A stretch of 64,000 nucleotides of DNA from Amborella trichopoda (GCF_000471905.2 NW_006499776.1:4378150-4442149); one strand, 5' to 3'. Positions 20,003 through 31,346 are shown, counted from the first letter of the stretch. Translations and numbers: made by a program. The notes: generated by a model from the sequence alone, not told the origin.

Positions 20003-22596
20003 TGGTTAAGTACCTTGATCGTGCCTTTCAAATCTAGATGATCTGACGGCATGTACCTCGGGTTTCTAGTGAACCTGGGATTTGAGATCGCTCTCTCAGA
20101 ACCTTGCTCTAGAGCAAGGGTAGGTATACCAATCGATGAGAGAGAAATTTTAGGCGGGTTCGGGACTTACTCGGGCTGGCTTGCGTGGGCACGCTCTTAG
20201 ATCACAAAAATAGCCCCGCAGCTCCTTTAGCTGGTTCGAGATCGCCTCCCTTGACTTACATTCCTCTTGTTTTCTGTACAACACTTCTATGGTTAATTTG
20301 TAAGACAAGTGGGTCAAGAACACTGTCCCTTGTCTTAGGGCAACATACATTCATGTGAGAGCATGATGAAACATAAAGTTTTAAATAAAGATAGAAAAGA
20401 GAAGAAAAACTTGATGAAGAGGAGAAGCTAGCATGACATCCGGACAATTATCGACTCGGAGTGGTAGCAAGATGGGCATGATCCTCAAGACCAGCACGAC
20501 AGCCATACTACTCAAAACCGAGACCGAGATGGCGTTGCTAAGCCATATCTACCCTCAGTCAAGCTAGAAGAGAAAAGGATGAAGAGAAGAGAGAGAGACA
20601 ACAGAGGGAGGAAGAATCCAAACGGTAATGGGCATCATCGTTGGTAGCATAAGGAGGCGACATGTCCCTAGCGAACATTGTTGGCTCCTAACGAGACGCA
20701 CATCGATAACTTCTCATTGGTCTCGCAGTGATTACTTCTCGTAGGGCACAAGGTGATGGGTCCAGGGAAGCACCGAAGAAGCCAATGTGCAGCAACGAAT
20801 ATTGCCTCGACCCTTTGCGGAGGCGATGGGTATTGACGTCTGCAATGGACACGCGACGGGGTGAATCCCCTGCGGGTGGTGATAGGCTTCATTACCCGCA
20901 TCCTTTGCTGAGGCGGTTAGGATACATCTGCAAACGATGATGAGCAGTGTCGTCTGTATTCCTCATAAAAGAGATAGAATAGAGAAAGAAAGAGACGCGT
21001 GCATGGAACTGCCATCGCCTTGCGCGACCTATGAGGCTACCAGAGAGGCATGTATGGCACTGCCACTGCCATGCATGGCCTCTGAGGAGAGCTCAAATTG
21101 GGAAGAAGAAGAAGAAAGAGAAGAAGAGACAAAAGAGGAGAGAGAGAAGCAAAGAAAAAGAAGATAGAGAAGGTTTACCTCGAACTTAAGGGTACCAGTC
21201 AAACGTTTCTCTCACCTCACTCTCTCCCTCAAGCATGACACAAACAGTGGGAAGAACGAGAAACTATATTTAGTAAAAACTCTCTTTTGCAAGGAGATGG
21301 ATCCTGTATGTGTCCCTTTTCTGCGTACAATGCTGGTACGTATATATAGAATTTGCCCCAAACATGCGTGGATGATCAAAAGTAACCCTAATTTTTGGAA
21401 ATTAAGATTAAATTGAATTAAAAGAAATTAGAAAATAGGGTGCAAAATGGCAGATTTGCCCCTTCCTAACAATTCGTGTAATTCCAGAACAATCCCTGTG
21501 TTGCTCTAAAACTTGCACGATCTTGCATGGATGATCCGAGGTCGTATTGATACCCAGTTGATCGTAAGATGGTCGTTTTCTTGTAGGACTTGGCATGGCA
21601 ATCGATTTGATACCAACTTCAAGCTGTGGATCATGTTTTTAGTGCATGATCATGGGACTTGAAATTTGATGAAACTTGGGATCGATAGTGTACTCGATCC
21701 TTGATGTTTTTAGATGATTTCTTCACTTAACTACACTGAGCATGCCATTATGATTGTGGGGCAACAAACTCAGATCGATTCTGTGCCGGAACGAAGATTT
21801 CACAACTTCAAAATTTTTACTGTAATCTGGAATTTTGGCGACAGAATTTTCAGTCTCTTCATTGGCTTCGTGTGCAGAATCTGATCATTCATCATGTACG
21901 GGGTTCGGGTAAGTGATAGCTCGAGACAGAGTGGTGTGATCTGACTTCTTGAGTGAGACACGACACTGTTGAATTTCCTGTACTTTGCTGAATTTCCTAC
22001 ACTTTCTTCCCAGATCAGCAACTTCTCTCTATCTTTCCTTCGCGCTCGGTTGTCATCATGGGGCACGCCACATATCGAATCACTCGTCTAGACTAGCCAA
22101 AAGCTCACCAAATTCGAGCGTGCTCTGAATTGGGATGGGTGAGATATGAGCATCGAAAAACACTGGTCGTGACTGTCCCTTTCATGGTGTGGAGTTGCAG
22201 GGTAGTCACACAGGAATAGAGCATGATCCCTCCTGTTTCACACTTTTACCTATAACTTCTTCTTAGAGTGTCCGTTCGAGCTGAAATTTGACCCCTAGGG
22301 GTTTTTAACTGTGTTGGTACCAATGGTGGTGGTCCATAGAAAATTGAGATACCTAAAATGTAGCTCTAGTTATAGGGTCCATTTCAGGGTGTTGGAGGCC
22401 GATTTTGTCGGAACTGTTTCTCAGTCTGCACTGCCTTAGATATGTTGGAATATGATGAAACTTGGTAGGAGACTTTTGAGAGACATTATGAGGATTTTGG
22501 CCAGTTCTGGGGCTATTATGAGATTGTTAGAAGTTCTACTATTTGCTAGGCCTTTATTGAGCGGGGCCCCATGTTTGTGAAAAATACCTTCCAACA
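20003..22596 (-). mobile_element. E4 3' LTR (Ogre type), 2,594 bp
   Basis: Minus orientation, start TGTTGGAAGGTATTTTTC at 22596, end ...CTTAACCA at 20003. Includes a TATATATA box (21341-21348, minus) and a GA/CT region at 21100-21235; the hairpin array and much of the long purine tract are missing. To its right lies a G-rich tract and the family's pre-LTR hairpin, so this is a 3' LTR. The matching pol is at 57736-60193. The outer flank is ACGTG (19998-20002). Confidence 0.75.
20570..21235 (-). repeat. GA-rich and low-complexity U5 part of E4 LTR
   Basis: Plus-strand purine tracts at 20570-20620 and 21090-21175 flank a stretch with decayed GTGGTGATAGGC-type repeats. A palindromic loop (cttaagggtaccagtc) and a CT run to 21235 end the region. 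Counterpart of the hairpin region of the other LTRs. Confidence 0.6.
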
Positions 22597-22647
22597 GCAT
22601 ACCCCACCAAATATTGTGCTTCGAGAGAATCAACAACTACAATAATT
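22597..22647 (-). promoter_or_regulatory. E4 polypurine tract and pre-LTR hairpin
   Basis: On the minus strand AATTATTGT (22647-22639) pairs with ACAATATTT (22617-22609), 8 of 9, around a loop with TCTCTCGAAG. Then follows GGTGGGGTATGC up to the LTR start. Loop and G-rich tract match those at 11795-11844 and 52741-52793 although the stem bases differ. Confidence 0.65.
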
Positions 22648-23004
22648 CAATAATTTTTAGGGATCTTGTTGAAGTCCTCACCCTCAAGGGACTATCAGGC
22701 CTTTTTTTGAAGGCCAAATGTTATACAAACCTTTGGTTGGCATTGCTCGCTGCTACACCAAGTTTTCTTTCGATGCTCAGGGTATCTCTATAGGTCCCAT
22801 CTAGCAAGGTCCAGTCGGGGGCTTCTGACCCGTCCCCAAAGTCTTGTCCCATGTAGGCAAGGAGGTTTTGGCGAGACGTACCCTAAAGCCTGTGGCAGGT
22901 TAAACCCTGGCTTAGTCAGTTTCTTGCCTTCATGATGGTCCTTAGCATTTTTGAAGGGATATTTTATTCATCATCCTCACCCTCAAGGATTCTTGTTGTT
23001 GTTG

Positions 23005-23330
23005 AACTGGGGAGATCTTATGCGGCTCTCACTCCCTGATGAGCCATGTTGAAACGTGAGGGATCTTATGCAGCTCTCACCCCCTAATGAGCCATGCTTG
23101 TTGGGAGATCTTATGCGACTCTCACTCCCTGATGAGCCATGTTGAAATGTTGGAGATCATATGCAGCTCTCACCCCCTGATGAGCTTTGATTGTTGGGAG
23201 ATCTTATGCGGCTCCCACTCCTTGTTGAGCCATGTTAAAACGTGGGGGATCTTATGTGCCTCTCACCCCCTGATGATCCATGATTGCTGGGAGATCTTAT
23301 GCATCTCTCACTCCCTGATGAGATATCTGG
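23005..23330. repeat. Tandem repeat, about 47 bp x 7
   Basis: Units begin with gggagatcttatgcggctctc; starts near 23013, 23062, 23107, 23152, 23200, 23249 and 23293. Two unit types alternate (ending CATGTTGAAACGTG or CATGCTTGTTGG), so there is a higher-order period of about 94 bp. Confidence 0.85.
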
Positions 23331-24239
23331 TGTTGCGATTAGATGTAGACTTTGAAGATTTTGAGCATACCTCATTAGCCAAGATCTTGACTGTTTGGAA
23401 ACTAGACGTCGACTGAGGTGGAAGTCATGTGTCATCCTGTCTTGTGGGTCCAAGCGCCTTTTTGTGGGTTTTCACTTAAACAGGGGAAGTGGCGCCGTGA
23501 AGACAGTTTTCATCGACTCCTATTATTTCTGGGCTCTTTTACCCATGATCTGCGGTCATGTCCACCCTTTTCATCCTTTTTTACTCACGATGCCGTTTCG
23601 GGGTTTTCACAGTGCCTGGATTTTGTTTTCCATAGTACTCTCTTACTCATGGTTTCGTGACCATGCCCGTCCATCATTTTTACTCATGACGTTCTCTTAT
23701 CTAGGTGTACACCATGCCCATTTTTTTTGAGAAGGCATGCTTAGGGTCGTGCCTTCGAGACTTGTGTGAAGCCTTTTAACGTCATGCAGCCAAAACATGC
23801 GTTATAGTTTAGGGTCATACAGCAGGACTGTAGTTGTGGTGAATGGCAGTTTGTGGAGGCCATAGAGTGAGCTTGGTGATGACTTTGGACACACTTGGGA
23901 AGATAGCATGAAGTTGCCTTGTAAAGAGTTGATGGCTGGATGGTGAGTGAGCAATGGTGACCCACTAACTAACGACAAGTATGGCTTCTAAAATCGCTGC
24001 TTGGTGAGCATGGTAAGACTCAATGGGGGAAAGGACAGTAATGATCATGAAGGTGGTGTGCGCCCACGATTGGGCCGGCTAGGGAAGGTGTGTGTGAAGA
24101 TGCACATAAAGGGCATGTGTGCACGTATGTAGACTCACCGGGGAGGAAATGGAGGTGGTGTGTGCACATGAATGGGTCGGTTAGGGAAGACGTACACGAA
24201 GATGCACATAAAAGGTATGTGCGTGTATGTGGGGGCGTC

Positions 24240-25430
24240 TTTAAGGTTATGCCTCTTGGACCTAGGCAAAGCAGTTTAATGTCATGCGGCCAGGACAAGT
24301 ACTATGGTTTAAGGTCATATAGCTTGGACCGTGGTTATGCCGTTTAAGGTTATACAACTAGGACCATGCAGTTTAAGCTAGTGTAACAAGACCTCTACTA
24401 CAGTTTAAGGTCATCTAGTTTGGACCATGGTTGTGCAGTTTAAGGTCATGCAGCATGGACCATAGCTGTACAGTTTAAGGTCATGCAGCATGGATCAGTA
24501 TGTGGGTCGTCATGTAGGTAAAGCTACATGGGGGATGAGTTGTGGATAGCCATCTGAGTTCTAGGGATAAAGGTGGTCAAGGCTATACATAAGAACAGAG
24601 GTTTTAGATGGAGATGGGAGCACTCAAGGAGTGGCAGACAGAAGAGATTTCACTTGGGGTTAAGAGGGCCAGTGTGACTCCACGAGGATAATGAGCAATG
24701 GGGTGTACGTAACTCTGCTGAAGATGACAGGCTAGAGCACAAATGAACCTTATTGTGGGTTGAAAGGATAAGGATGGCCCTAACTCCCTAAGGATAGCGG
24801 GTTGCAGTAGGATGTGACCCTTACTCGGATGTTGGTGCGGAACACACCCATTGGGGGTTAAGGGGGTAGGTATGACCCCTGCATGCATCTAACTCCACTG
24901 CGGATGTTGCTGAGATACCCTTTTAACGAAGAAGTGGTCTATCTCTCGACTGGAGCTATGCGCATGGGCCATTTTTGTCGTTCCATGCATTACAGTTTTT
25001 AGGGTCTTGTATCTCAGACCGTGGTTATGCAGTTTAAAGTCATGCAGTTTAAGGTTGTGCAACTAGACCTTCACAATAGTTTAAGGTCATGTAATTTGGA
25101 CCGTCATGCTAAACATTTTAATGTCATGCCGCTAGGACATGCACTATGGTTTAAGGTCACACAGTTGAACCATAGTCATACAGTTTTGAGTCATGAAACG
25201 AGGACAATGCAGTTTGAGGTCTTGCAACTAGACCACCGCTACAGTTTAAGGTCATATAGTTTGAACCATGAAGTTTAAGGTCGTTCAACTAGACCTTCGC
25301 TACAATTTAGAGTCATGAAAAGAGGACTATGCAGTTTAAGGTCATGCAACTAGACCATCGGTACAGTTTAAGGTCATATAGTTTTGACCTTGCAGTTTAA
25401 GGTTGTGTAACTAGACCTTGGTTGTACAGT
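24240..25430. repeat. Irregular tandem repeats of 'cagtttaaggtcatgcag'
   Basis: Many copies of about 35-45 bp built on cagtttaaggtcatgcag plus tggaccatggt, dense at 24240-24500 and 24990-25430. The stretch between (24500-24990) is mostly unrelated to the repeat. No gene. Confidence 0.8.
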
Positions 25431-25499
25431 ATTGACTGAGAGGAGTGAGGGTATGGTGCAGGGGATGAACTTCCTGACAGTACAGAATGATGGTCTGGC

Positions 25500-25668
25500 T
25501 GAGAGTGTCATGTCATGCGTGTGGCACTAACTGACGGATGGCGCACGCGGCATTAGGCCCCTTGGTGAAGCGCGTGGCGGTAGCTCTCGACGAAATGCGC
25601 AGTGATGACCTCTTAATGAGGCATACAGGGATGACCCCTTAATGAGGCGTGCGGCGATAGCCTCCAAC
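25500..25668. repeat. Degenerate 'aatgaggcgtgcggcgatgacc' repeats
   Basis: Several units of about 28-35 bp with gaggcgtgcggcgatagcc or similar. The series continues on the other side of E2 at 56059 (gaggcgtgcggggatagtcc), supporting E2 as an insertion into this array. Confidence 0.75.
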
Positions 25669-25673
25669 GAGGT
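25669..25673. repeat. E2 target-site duplication, left copy (GAGGT)
   Basis: GAGGT just before the 5' LTR of E2; the right copy 56059-56063 is GAGGC. One mismatch is compatible with age. Confidence 0.7.
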
Positions 25674-26953
25674 TGTTTGGACGCATTTTTCAGCACCTTG
25701 GTTCTTGACGTGAAATAAAGAGAAAGCATGTCAATAAAGCCCACAAAATAAGTAGAAATTTTGACAGTCTTAGAATTTCCCCAGAATTGATCAAAGATCT
25801 TCATCATCACTCCAAAAGGCCACCTGCCAAGTTTCATCACGATCAGACATGTCTAAGGCAATGAATACAAAGAAACAATTTCGGCAAAATCGGCCTCTAA
25901 CACCCCGAAATGGACCCCGTAACTAGAACAATCTTTTTGGTGTGTCAAACAACTGTGGGACTACTATCATTGGATTTGATACTGTCTAAAATCCTTAAAG
26001 TTCAAGTTTCAGCTTAATCGAGGACTCCAAGACAAAGTTATGGGTAAAATACCGAAAGGGGTTAAGCCACACACTATTCCCATGTGGCCACCCTGCACCA
26101 AAACACCATTAAAGGTGACTATTTTCACAGTCACGAGCAGTGCCTTTCAGGGCCTATATCGCACTGGATCCAAGTCAGATCAAGCTCAAATTATGTGAGC
26201 GTACACCCCGTGACGATGCCCGAGCAAAGAGAAAAACTAGAGAGAAGTTGTTGATCCATGACGGAAGTTGTAGAAAATTCTGCAGCAACACACCCCATTC
26301 CGACAGCAAAATCATGACACTCACATACCCGATCGACACGAAACTAATTGCATTATGTGCATAAAATCTGAGGCTATCTTCAATCCGAACTTCATGTACG
26401 ATGAATGGTTGGATTTATACACGGAGGTGTCAAAACTGCTGTAAGTTCCAGCCGTCGGATTTCAAGACTCCAGCCAAAAACTCAAGATGACCAAATCTTC
26501 GTCAGGGTAAAAAATTGAGCTGCATTTGTTGCAATGTGATCGTGACGGCATGCTTAATGTGTTTCAGTGAAGAAATCATGAAAAAACATCAAGGAACAAT
26601 CACACAATCGATCCAAAGTTTTCAAGATTCAAGCAAATTTTAAGTCTCATAATCATGGCTAAAACACATGATTCATGGCTCGAAGTTGGTATCAAATCGA
26701 TCGCTACACCGAGCCCCACAAGAAAACAACCATCTTTCGGTCATACAGGCATCAGAACAACCATGGATCAGTCATGGTAGATCACACAAGTTCTCGAGCA
26801 GCAGGAGGGACTATTTTGGATTCCACACATTATTAAGCAGGGGAAACACAGTCCTTTTACACTCATTTTTAGAATTTTTTTAAATTCAATTAAATTGTAA
26901 TTATCTTCAATTCTAGATAGGTTTGAGGCGTACACTCATGTTTTAGCCCAATT

Positions 26954-26962
26954 CTATATAAG
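26954..26962 (+). promoter_or_regulatory. E2 5' LTR TATA box
   Basis: CTATATAAG in a context (caattctatataagcat) shared by the other Ogre-type LTRs; the 3' LTR has a weakened CCTTATAAG near 54107. Confidence 0.7.
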
Positions 26963-27012
26963 CATACAAAACCCAATTGTAAAGGACCTTCGATTCATTT
27001 CGCACAACGATC

Positions 27013-27018
27013 AATAAA
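27013..27018 (+). terminator. E2 5' LTR AATAAA
   Basis: AATAAA about 55 bp after the TATA box, inside gatcaataaaacttc; conserved at 54165-54170 and 61535-61540. Confidence 0.65.
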
Positions 27019-27047
27019 ACTTCAATTTCCTCTTGAACTAGTGGGTG

Positions 27048-27440
27048 CATCTTGGAGAGAGAGAGGAGGGAGAAGAAAAGGTCGATACCCTTCAATAAGG
27101 AAACTTTCTCTCTCCTTCCCTCTTTCTCTCTCCTCCTGCTTTCTCTCTTCTCCCCTCTTTCTCACTCCTCCCCTCTTTCTCTCCTCTTCTTTCTTTCTCT
27201 CTCCTCCTCTCCTTCTTTCTCTTCTTCTCATCCTTATCTCTCTTTCTCTCTCTTCTCTTCTCATATTTATCTCTCTTTCTCTCTCTTCTTCTCATCCTTT
27301 ATCTCTATTTCTCTCTCTTCTTCTCATCCCTATCTATCTTTCTCTCTCTTCTATTCTCATCTCTATTTATCTCTCTCTTCTTCTCATCCCTATCTCTCTT
27401 TTTCGATCTTCTTCTCATCTCTATCTCTCTTTCTGCTCTT
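27048..27440 (+). repeat. Purine/pyrimidine hairpin and CT tract in E2 5' LTR
   Basis: A purine run (27055-27079), a near-palindrome aaggtcgatacccttc (27078-27093) and a pyrimidine run from 27111 can fold as one long hairpin. The CT tract continues to about 27440 with units such as ctctttctctctcttcttctcatcc. Ser/Leu-rich open frames on either strand are artefacts of composition. Confidence 0.85.
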
Positions 27441-27444
27441 CGTC

Positions 27445-28030
27445 TAACAGAGTCGGCAAAGCCTAGCACCGACTGCTTCTTCTCTCTCTTCTCATCAAAC
27501 ACAGACGGCAAAGCTTAACGTTGACTGCATCCTTTTTACTCTTCGTCTGACACCTAGGGTCGACTACATCATCTCTCGCTTCTTGTCTAATACAGTTGGT
27601 GAAACTCGACACCGACTGCATCTCTCTCTCTTCGTGTCAAACACAGTCGGTGAAGCCTAGCACCTACTGCATCTTCTATTTCTTCTCGTCTAGCACAAGC
27701 GATGAAGCCTAGCGCTGACTGCATCATCTCCCTCTTCTAGTATAACACAGTTGGCAAAGCCTAACGTCGACTGCACTCTCTGCTCTTCGTCTAACACAGT
27801 CAGTGAAGCCTAGCGCCGACTGCATCCTCTCTTTCTTCTCGTCTAACACAGTCAGTGAAGCCTGACACTGACTGCATCTTCTCTCTGTTCTCTTTCTAGC
27901 ATAGGTTGGAGACGCTCAGCACCGACTATGTTACCTCTCTCTTCTTTGTCTAACCCAGCCAGTGACGCTCAGCACCGACTGAGTCCTCTTCCTCGTCTTT
28001 TCTTAATATAGGCAGCGACGCCTAACGTCG
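27445..28030 (+). repeat. Hairpin minisatellite in E2 5' LTR
   Basis: About eleven units of 50-60 bp, each a pyrimidine spacer plus a core like CACAGTCGGTGAAGCCTAGC-ACCGACTGCATC. The core folds back: CAGTCGGT pairs with ACCGACTG. In the unit at about 27848-27873 both arms changed together (CAGTCAGT with ACTGACTG). Other units have one or two mismatches. Confidence 0.85.
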
Positions 28031-28811
28031 TATGTGTTTTTCTCCCTTCCCTCATATTTTTCTTTTTCTTTCTTTCACTTCCCACTCCTTTCTTTTCTCT
28101 TCTTCTCTTATCTTACTCTTCTTATGTTTTTTCTTTATGATATCTGTTTTTTTTGTTATTCTGTCGTTTGATTAAAGAGGGGTTAAATTAGCCTATCATG
28201 GTAGTCCCGTCGTCTAGGCATAATGTTGTTGAGCCAAAATTATTGTGGCCGCTTTATTGCCACGATAGACTAACCATCGTGTCTAGCTAGTAATAATCAT
28301 GTTGAGCCGGTCCGAGTTACCCAACCCGTTGTACTACCCCATCAGGCCAATTACTCATCAGCTTAGTCACTATATTGATCTCTCCACCTGGTCAAATTCT
28401 TCTCTCCCCCATCTTTCTTCTCTCATTCTTCTCTTCATTTTTCTGAATGTGCATGCTTGTGTACATTCACCAAAGAGGCAAGGTGAGGTCTGTTGACTCA
28501 CCTGTCTTATAATATTTGCCATATGTGTGTGATTGCAGAAAACAAGAGAACAAAAGCCAATGGAGGCAATTTTGAACTAGTTTTATTATTGGGGCCTTTC
28601 TTCGTAATCTAAGAGGGTGCCAACGCGAGCCAGCCCAAGTAATTCCTGAACCCACCTTAAATTCCTCTCTCATCGATTGGTAATACCTTCCCTTGTTTTC
28701 GAACGAAGTTCTCGAGAGAGCGATCTCAAAAGTCACGGGTCTCCCCAAAACCTGACAGGTGCTGCCCGATCATCCAAATTTGGAGGGCGAGTTCTAGCCA
28801 CCTAACCAGCT

Positions 28812-28830
28812 TGGCGAATCCACTGGGGAC
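28812..28830 (+). promoter_or_regulatory. E2 primer-binding site
   Basis: TGGCGAATCCACTGGGGAC, three bases after the LTR end. One base differs from the E1 site. Confidence 0.85.
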
Positions 28831-29090
28831 TTACTACCCCTTAGTCGGATCGTACTTGTTTGGCTAAGTTTCTCCTTTTATTTTTTTTATTCACACATCA
28901 CTTATGGCTGCTAGGTTCTATAACCCATTCATCCGGATCAGGGATTTTCTCATCCCCGCATTCGCGAGTGTCCCAAGTTCCTTTAACTTCGTTCCCAACC
29001 CTTCTTTTGAGCAAAGACCCTAGGTCTAGCTCACAGGTCTTAACTGGATTGGCGTGAGGAGGGACCTAAAAGTCCCTTAACTGGATTGGC
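28831..29090 (+). other. E2 leader
   Basis: Leader between primer site and Gag, homologous to E1 8456-8683 and E5 63411-63670. Ends in an exact 37-bp tandem duplication (29040-29113) that includes the conserved gtgaggagggac start region. Confidence 0.7.
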
Positions 29091-29113
29091 GTGAGGAGGG
29101 ACCTAAAAGTCCC
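29040..29113 (+). repeat. Exact 37-bp tandem duplication
   Basis: Units 29040-29076 and 29077-29113 (ttaactggattggcgtgagg...aagtccc) are identical, so the duplication is much younger than the element. E1 and E5 have one copy. Confidence 0.95.
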
Positions 29114-29780
29114 TTACTTCCCATCTCCTCGCTTTGGTGCAACTCCACCAAGGTGCCTTGCATCGGCAACACACCTGTTGCCCCACACAGCATGCACCCA
29201 GCTACCGACAAGTCACTTTTCGGTCGTACTATCGAGGTATACCGAAAGGCTACTCAGTCCCTCTCTACAGAAAGCAAGCAATTTGCCATTGCTTATGTGG
29301 GTTGCCGCAAGGCTGCCCCCCATAATCCTGCACCACCACGAGTCTCTATCCCTAAGGGCTCGACACATAGAGACAGAGGCCCTGTGACCTCCACCTCTTA
29401 TAGACACCACAAGGCTCGTGGGTTACCCACTCGAGTCACACCTCGGCGCAACCCTTTGTTACCTCGAGTCCGTTTCTAGGATCGAACATTTCAAGGCCAG
29501 GTCATGCGTCATACGCATCCCACCACTCGGGGCAAGGCCGTCATTATGCCAACCCGAGTACACAAGAGACGACCTCATTGGCCTCCTACTAAGCACACAC
29601 AAGCACATCTCGTAAGGAGCAAGTCTCCACCTGTTCTCTTACAGACACCTGCTCGCAGTTCTCGGCCTCTTAAGGCCAGATCACTTGCTCGAGCTTGGGA
29701 CGACCCCCAGGTCACCCGTGATCCTTCTTCCAAGGGCGCACATGCATCGCCGGCACAAACATCCCCTCACCCTTGACTCA
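29091..29780 (+). pseudogene. E2 Gag N-terminal region
   Basis: Begins at the conserved GTG (RRDLKVPYFPSP) and, after a frameshift near 29150, continues in the frame 29153-29479 with HSMHPATDKSLFGRTIEVYR and PPRVSIPKGS, matching E1 8066-8455. No known domain. Stops and shifts make it non-functional. Confidence 0.65.
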
Positions 29781-30750
29781 GGCATTCTCATGAGTCAACC
29801 GCTCCTCCTTCTTTCAGTTAGCGGCTTCAGCCTTGGTACTTGAAGACTTTTCCCAAAAGTACCATCCTGAACCAGCCCCATCATTTTGGTCATGTCTCTG
29901 GAGCCCACAAGAGACCTCGGGGTAATGACCTGATGGAAGATCGAGTTCTTCATGCTCTATGGCCCAAGATGACTCCAGTCCCTGATCCTCATCCTATGTC
30001 GAACCTGATGGAGACAGCTCTCTCTTGTGCAAGAAGAGTTGATCAGTTGCAGTCCTGATCGCAGTTTTGACGTGAGGTCCATCAAAACCTCAAGGCTAAA
30101 TGTGATAGGGGTCTGCGAATTCTCACAAAGCAAGTCACCGAGGCGATCAGGGTAACCAGCTTTGATGACCCTCTTCACCTGAACCCCTTCTACCCTCTTT
30201 AGATGACGAATCTTGAAGAAAAGCTCCATGAGCCTTGCACTGTGGTTAATGTTGTAGAACGTGACCCAGCCCCTCATCAGCCACGGTCTCAAGACTGTTG
30301 AGAATTAGTCCTCATGCAATCGGCATATAAAAGTCGAGTTCAGTCAGGGCATGCTGACCCGCTACTGACCGATCTACCACGCACGACCCATCAAGTTCGC
30401 AAGCCCTCAGTTGCAACTAACGCTGACCTCGATACGGAAAAACATTTAGCGTAATGGTCGTAAGCGAGCCTAGTGATGTTCAGGAAGAGCGCATGAATAA
30501 GTTTGAGGATATGGTGCATGCGATGATGGAAAGGATTGATCATATAGACGTCGATCAGCTAACCATGAGGTCAATTCCCATCACTCTAATGGTGCACCTC
30601 CAAGGCATCCCCTTCCCTCTGCCTCATAGGACAATTTTGTCCTTCACCCTATCTCACAAGCAGACATCGATGCTATGCTGACCCATAGCTTAAAGAACAG
30701 GAAAAGTCCAGGGATACAAGGCGCAATGCCTTATCAAAGGCCATACCCTT
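29781..30750 (+). pseudogene. E2 Gag middle region
   Basis: Pieces match E1 6900-7745, for example 29840-30058 (HFGHVSGAHKRPRGNDLMED; SNLMETALSCARRVDQ) and 30454-30560 (EERMNKFEDMVHAMMERIDH). Several frameshifts. No catalytic or binding motif recognised. Confidence 0.6.
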
Positions 30751-31346
30751 CATATATTGACCAGGTGCCATTTTCCTCGGATTACAAGAAAGGGAAGTTT
30801 CCCCTATTCAACGGGACCACGTCCCCGAATCAGCATAACGCCCACTTTCAGGCATCATGTTGAGAAAGAGCAGCTGATGGGAGACTCCTTCTGTGTCAGT
30901 TTGTTGAAACCCTTAACTGCCTAGCTTTTCAATGCTATGCTTGACTTCCCCAGAACTCAGTACATACATGTGAGGAAATGAAAAACCTGTTCTATCAATG
31001 CTTCTATGAGGTCGAGAGAGAGGTTCAAACCATCAAACTTCTCACCCTGACTCAAGACCCCGATGAGCCCATGGACCAGTTCATATCAAGATGGAGAAAT
31101 TTGACTACTCGCCATCTTAATCCTATGCCTGAGAAGGAAGAACTCCAAACTTGCGTGCGGAACATGCGACCCGAGATCGCTCTACATGTCGAGGCCTCTA
31201 ATCTGACCTGGATGTCAGAATTTATCTCTAAATCAGTCCGTGTAGAAAGTCTATCATGCCACCACAGTGGGTCACGAAAACCGTCTGCAAGCCTAACGAA
31301 CAACCAGGGCAATGGTAGCTCTCGAAACAACACACGAGGCAGCTAA
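30751..31346 (+). pseudogene. E2 Gag core domain
   Basis: Reads DYKKGKFPLFNGTTSPNQHN, a stop, then from 30978 an open frame with MKNLFYQCFYEVEREVQTIK, DEPMDQFISRWRNLTTRH, ELQTCVRNMRPEIALHVEAS and MSEFISKSVRVES. This is the retrotransposon Gag core. It is the best-preserved Gag core in the window, but one stop separates its two halves. Confidence 0.8.

Larger units (their letters stand above)
22648..25673 (-). other. E4 3' non-coding region, first part
   Basis: About 3 kb between pol and 3' LTR of E4, interrupted on the right by E2. I see no recognisable protein. It holds three groups of tandem repeats (listed separately) and unclassified sequence at 22650-23000 and 23335-24240. Open frames such as 23087-23416 simply read through the repeats. 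Assignment to E4 rests on the E4 LTR on its left and on the re-joining with 56064 across E2. Confidence 0.55.
25674..28808 (+). mobile_element. E2 5' LTR, 3,135 bp
   Basis: Starts TGTTTGGACGCATTTTTC, ends ...CACCTAACCA, two bases before the primer-site spacer. U3 about 1.28 kb, TATA box, AATAAA, then about 1.8 kb of U5 with a GA/CT hairpin (27048-27200), a pyrimidine tract and a hairpin-repeat array. The end of the LTR (28440-28808) is unique and matches 55700-56058. Confidence 0.9.

Noticed and set aside
20728..21167. Two plus-strand frames of 70 and 76 codons
   Set aside because: Inside E4 LTR, one ending in a Glu/Arg-rich GA tract; artefacts.
23087..23416. 109-codon frame with repeated WEILC-SHSLM blocks
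   Set aside because: Direct translation of the 47-bp tandem repeat, out of frame in other units.
27445..28030. CRISPR-like array (regular palindromic repeats)
   Set aside because: Units are degenerate, spacers are repetitive pyrimidine DNA rather than unique, there are no cas genes, and the context is a plant LTR.
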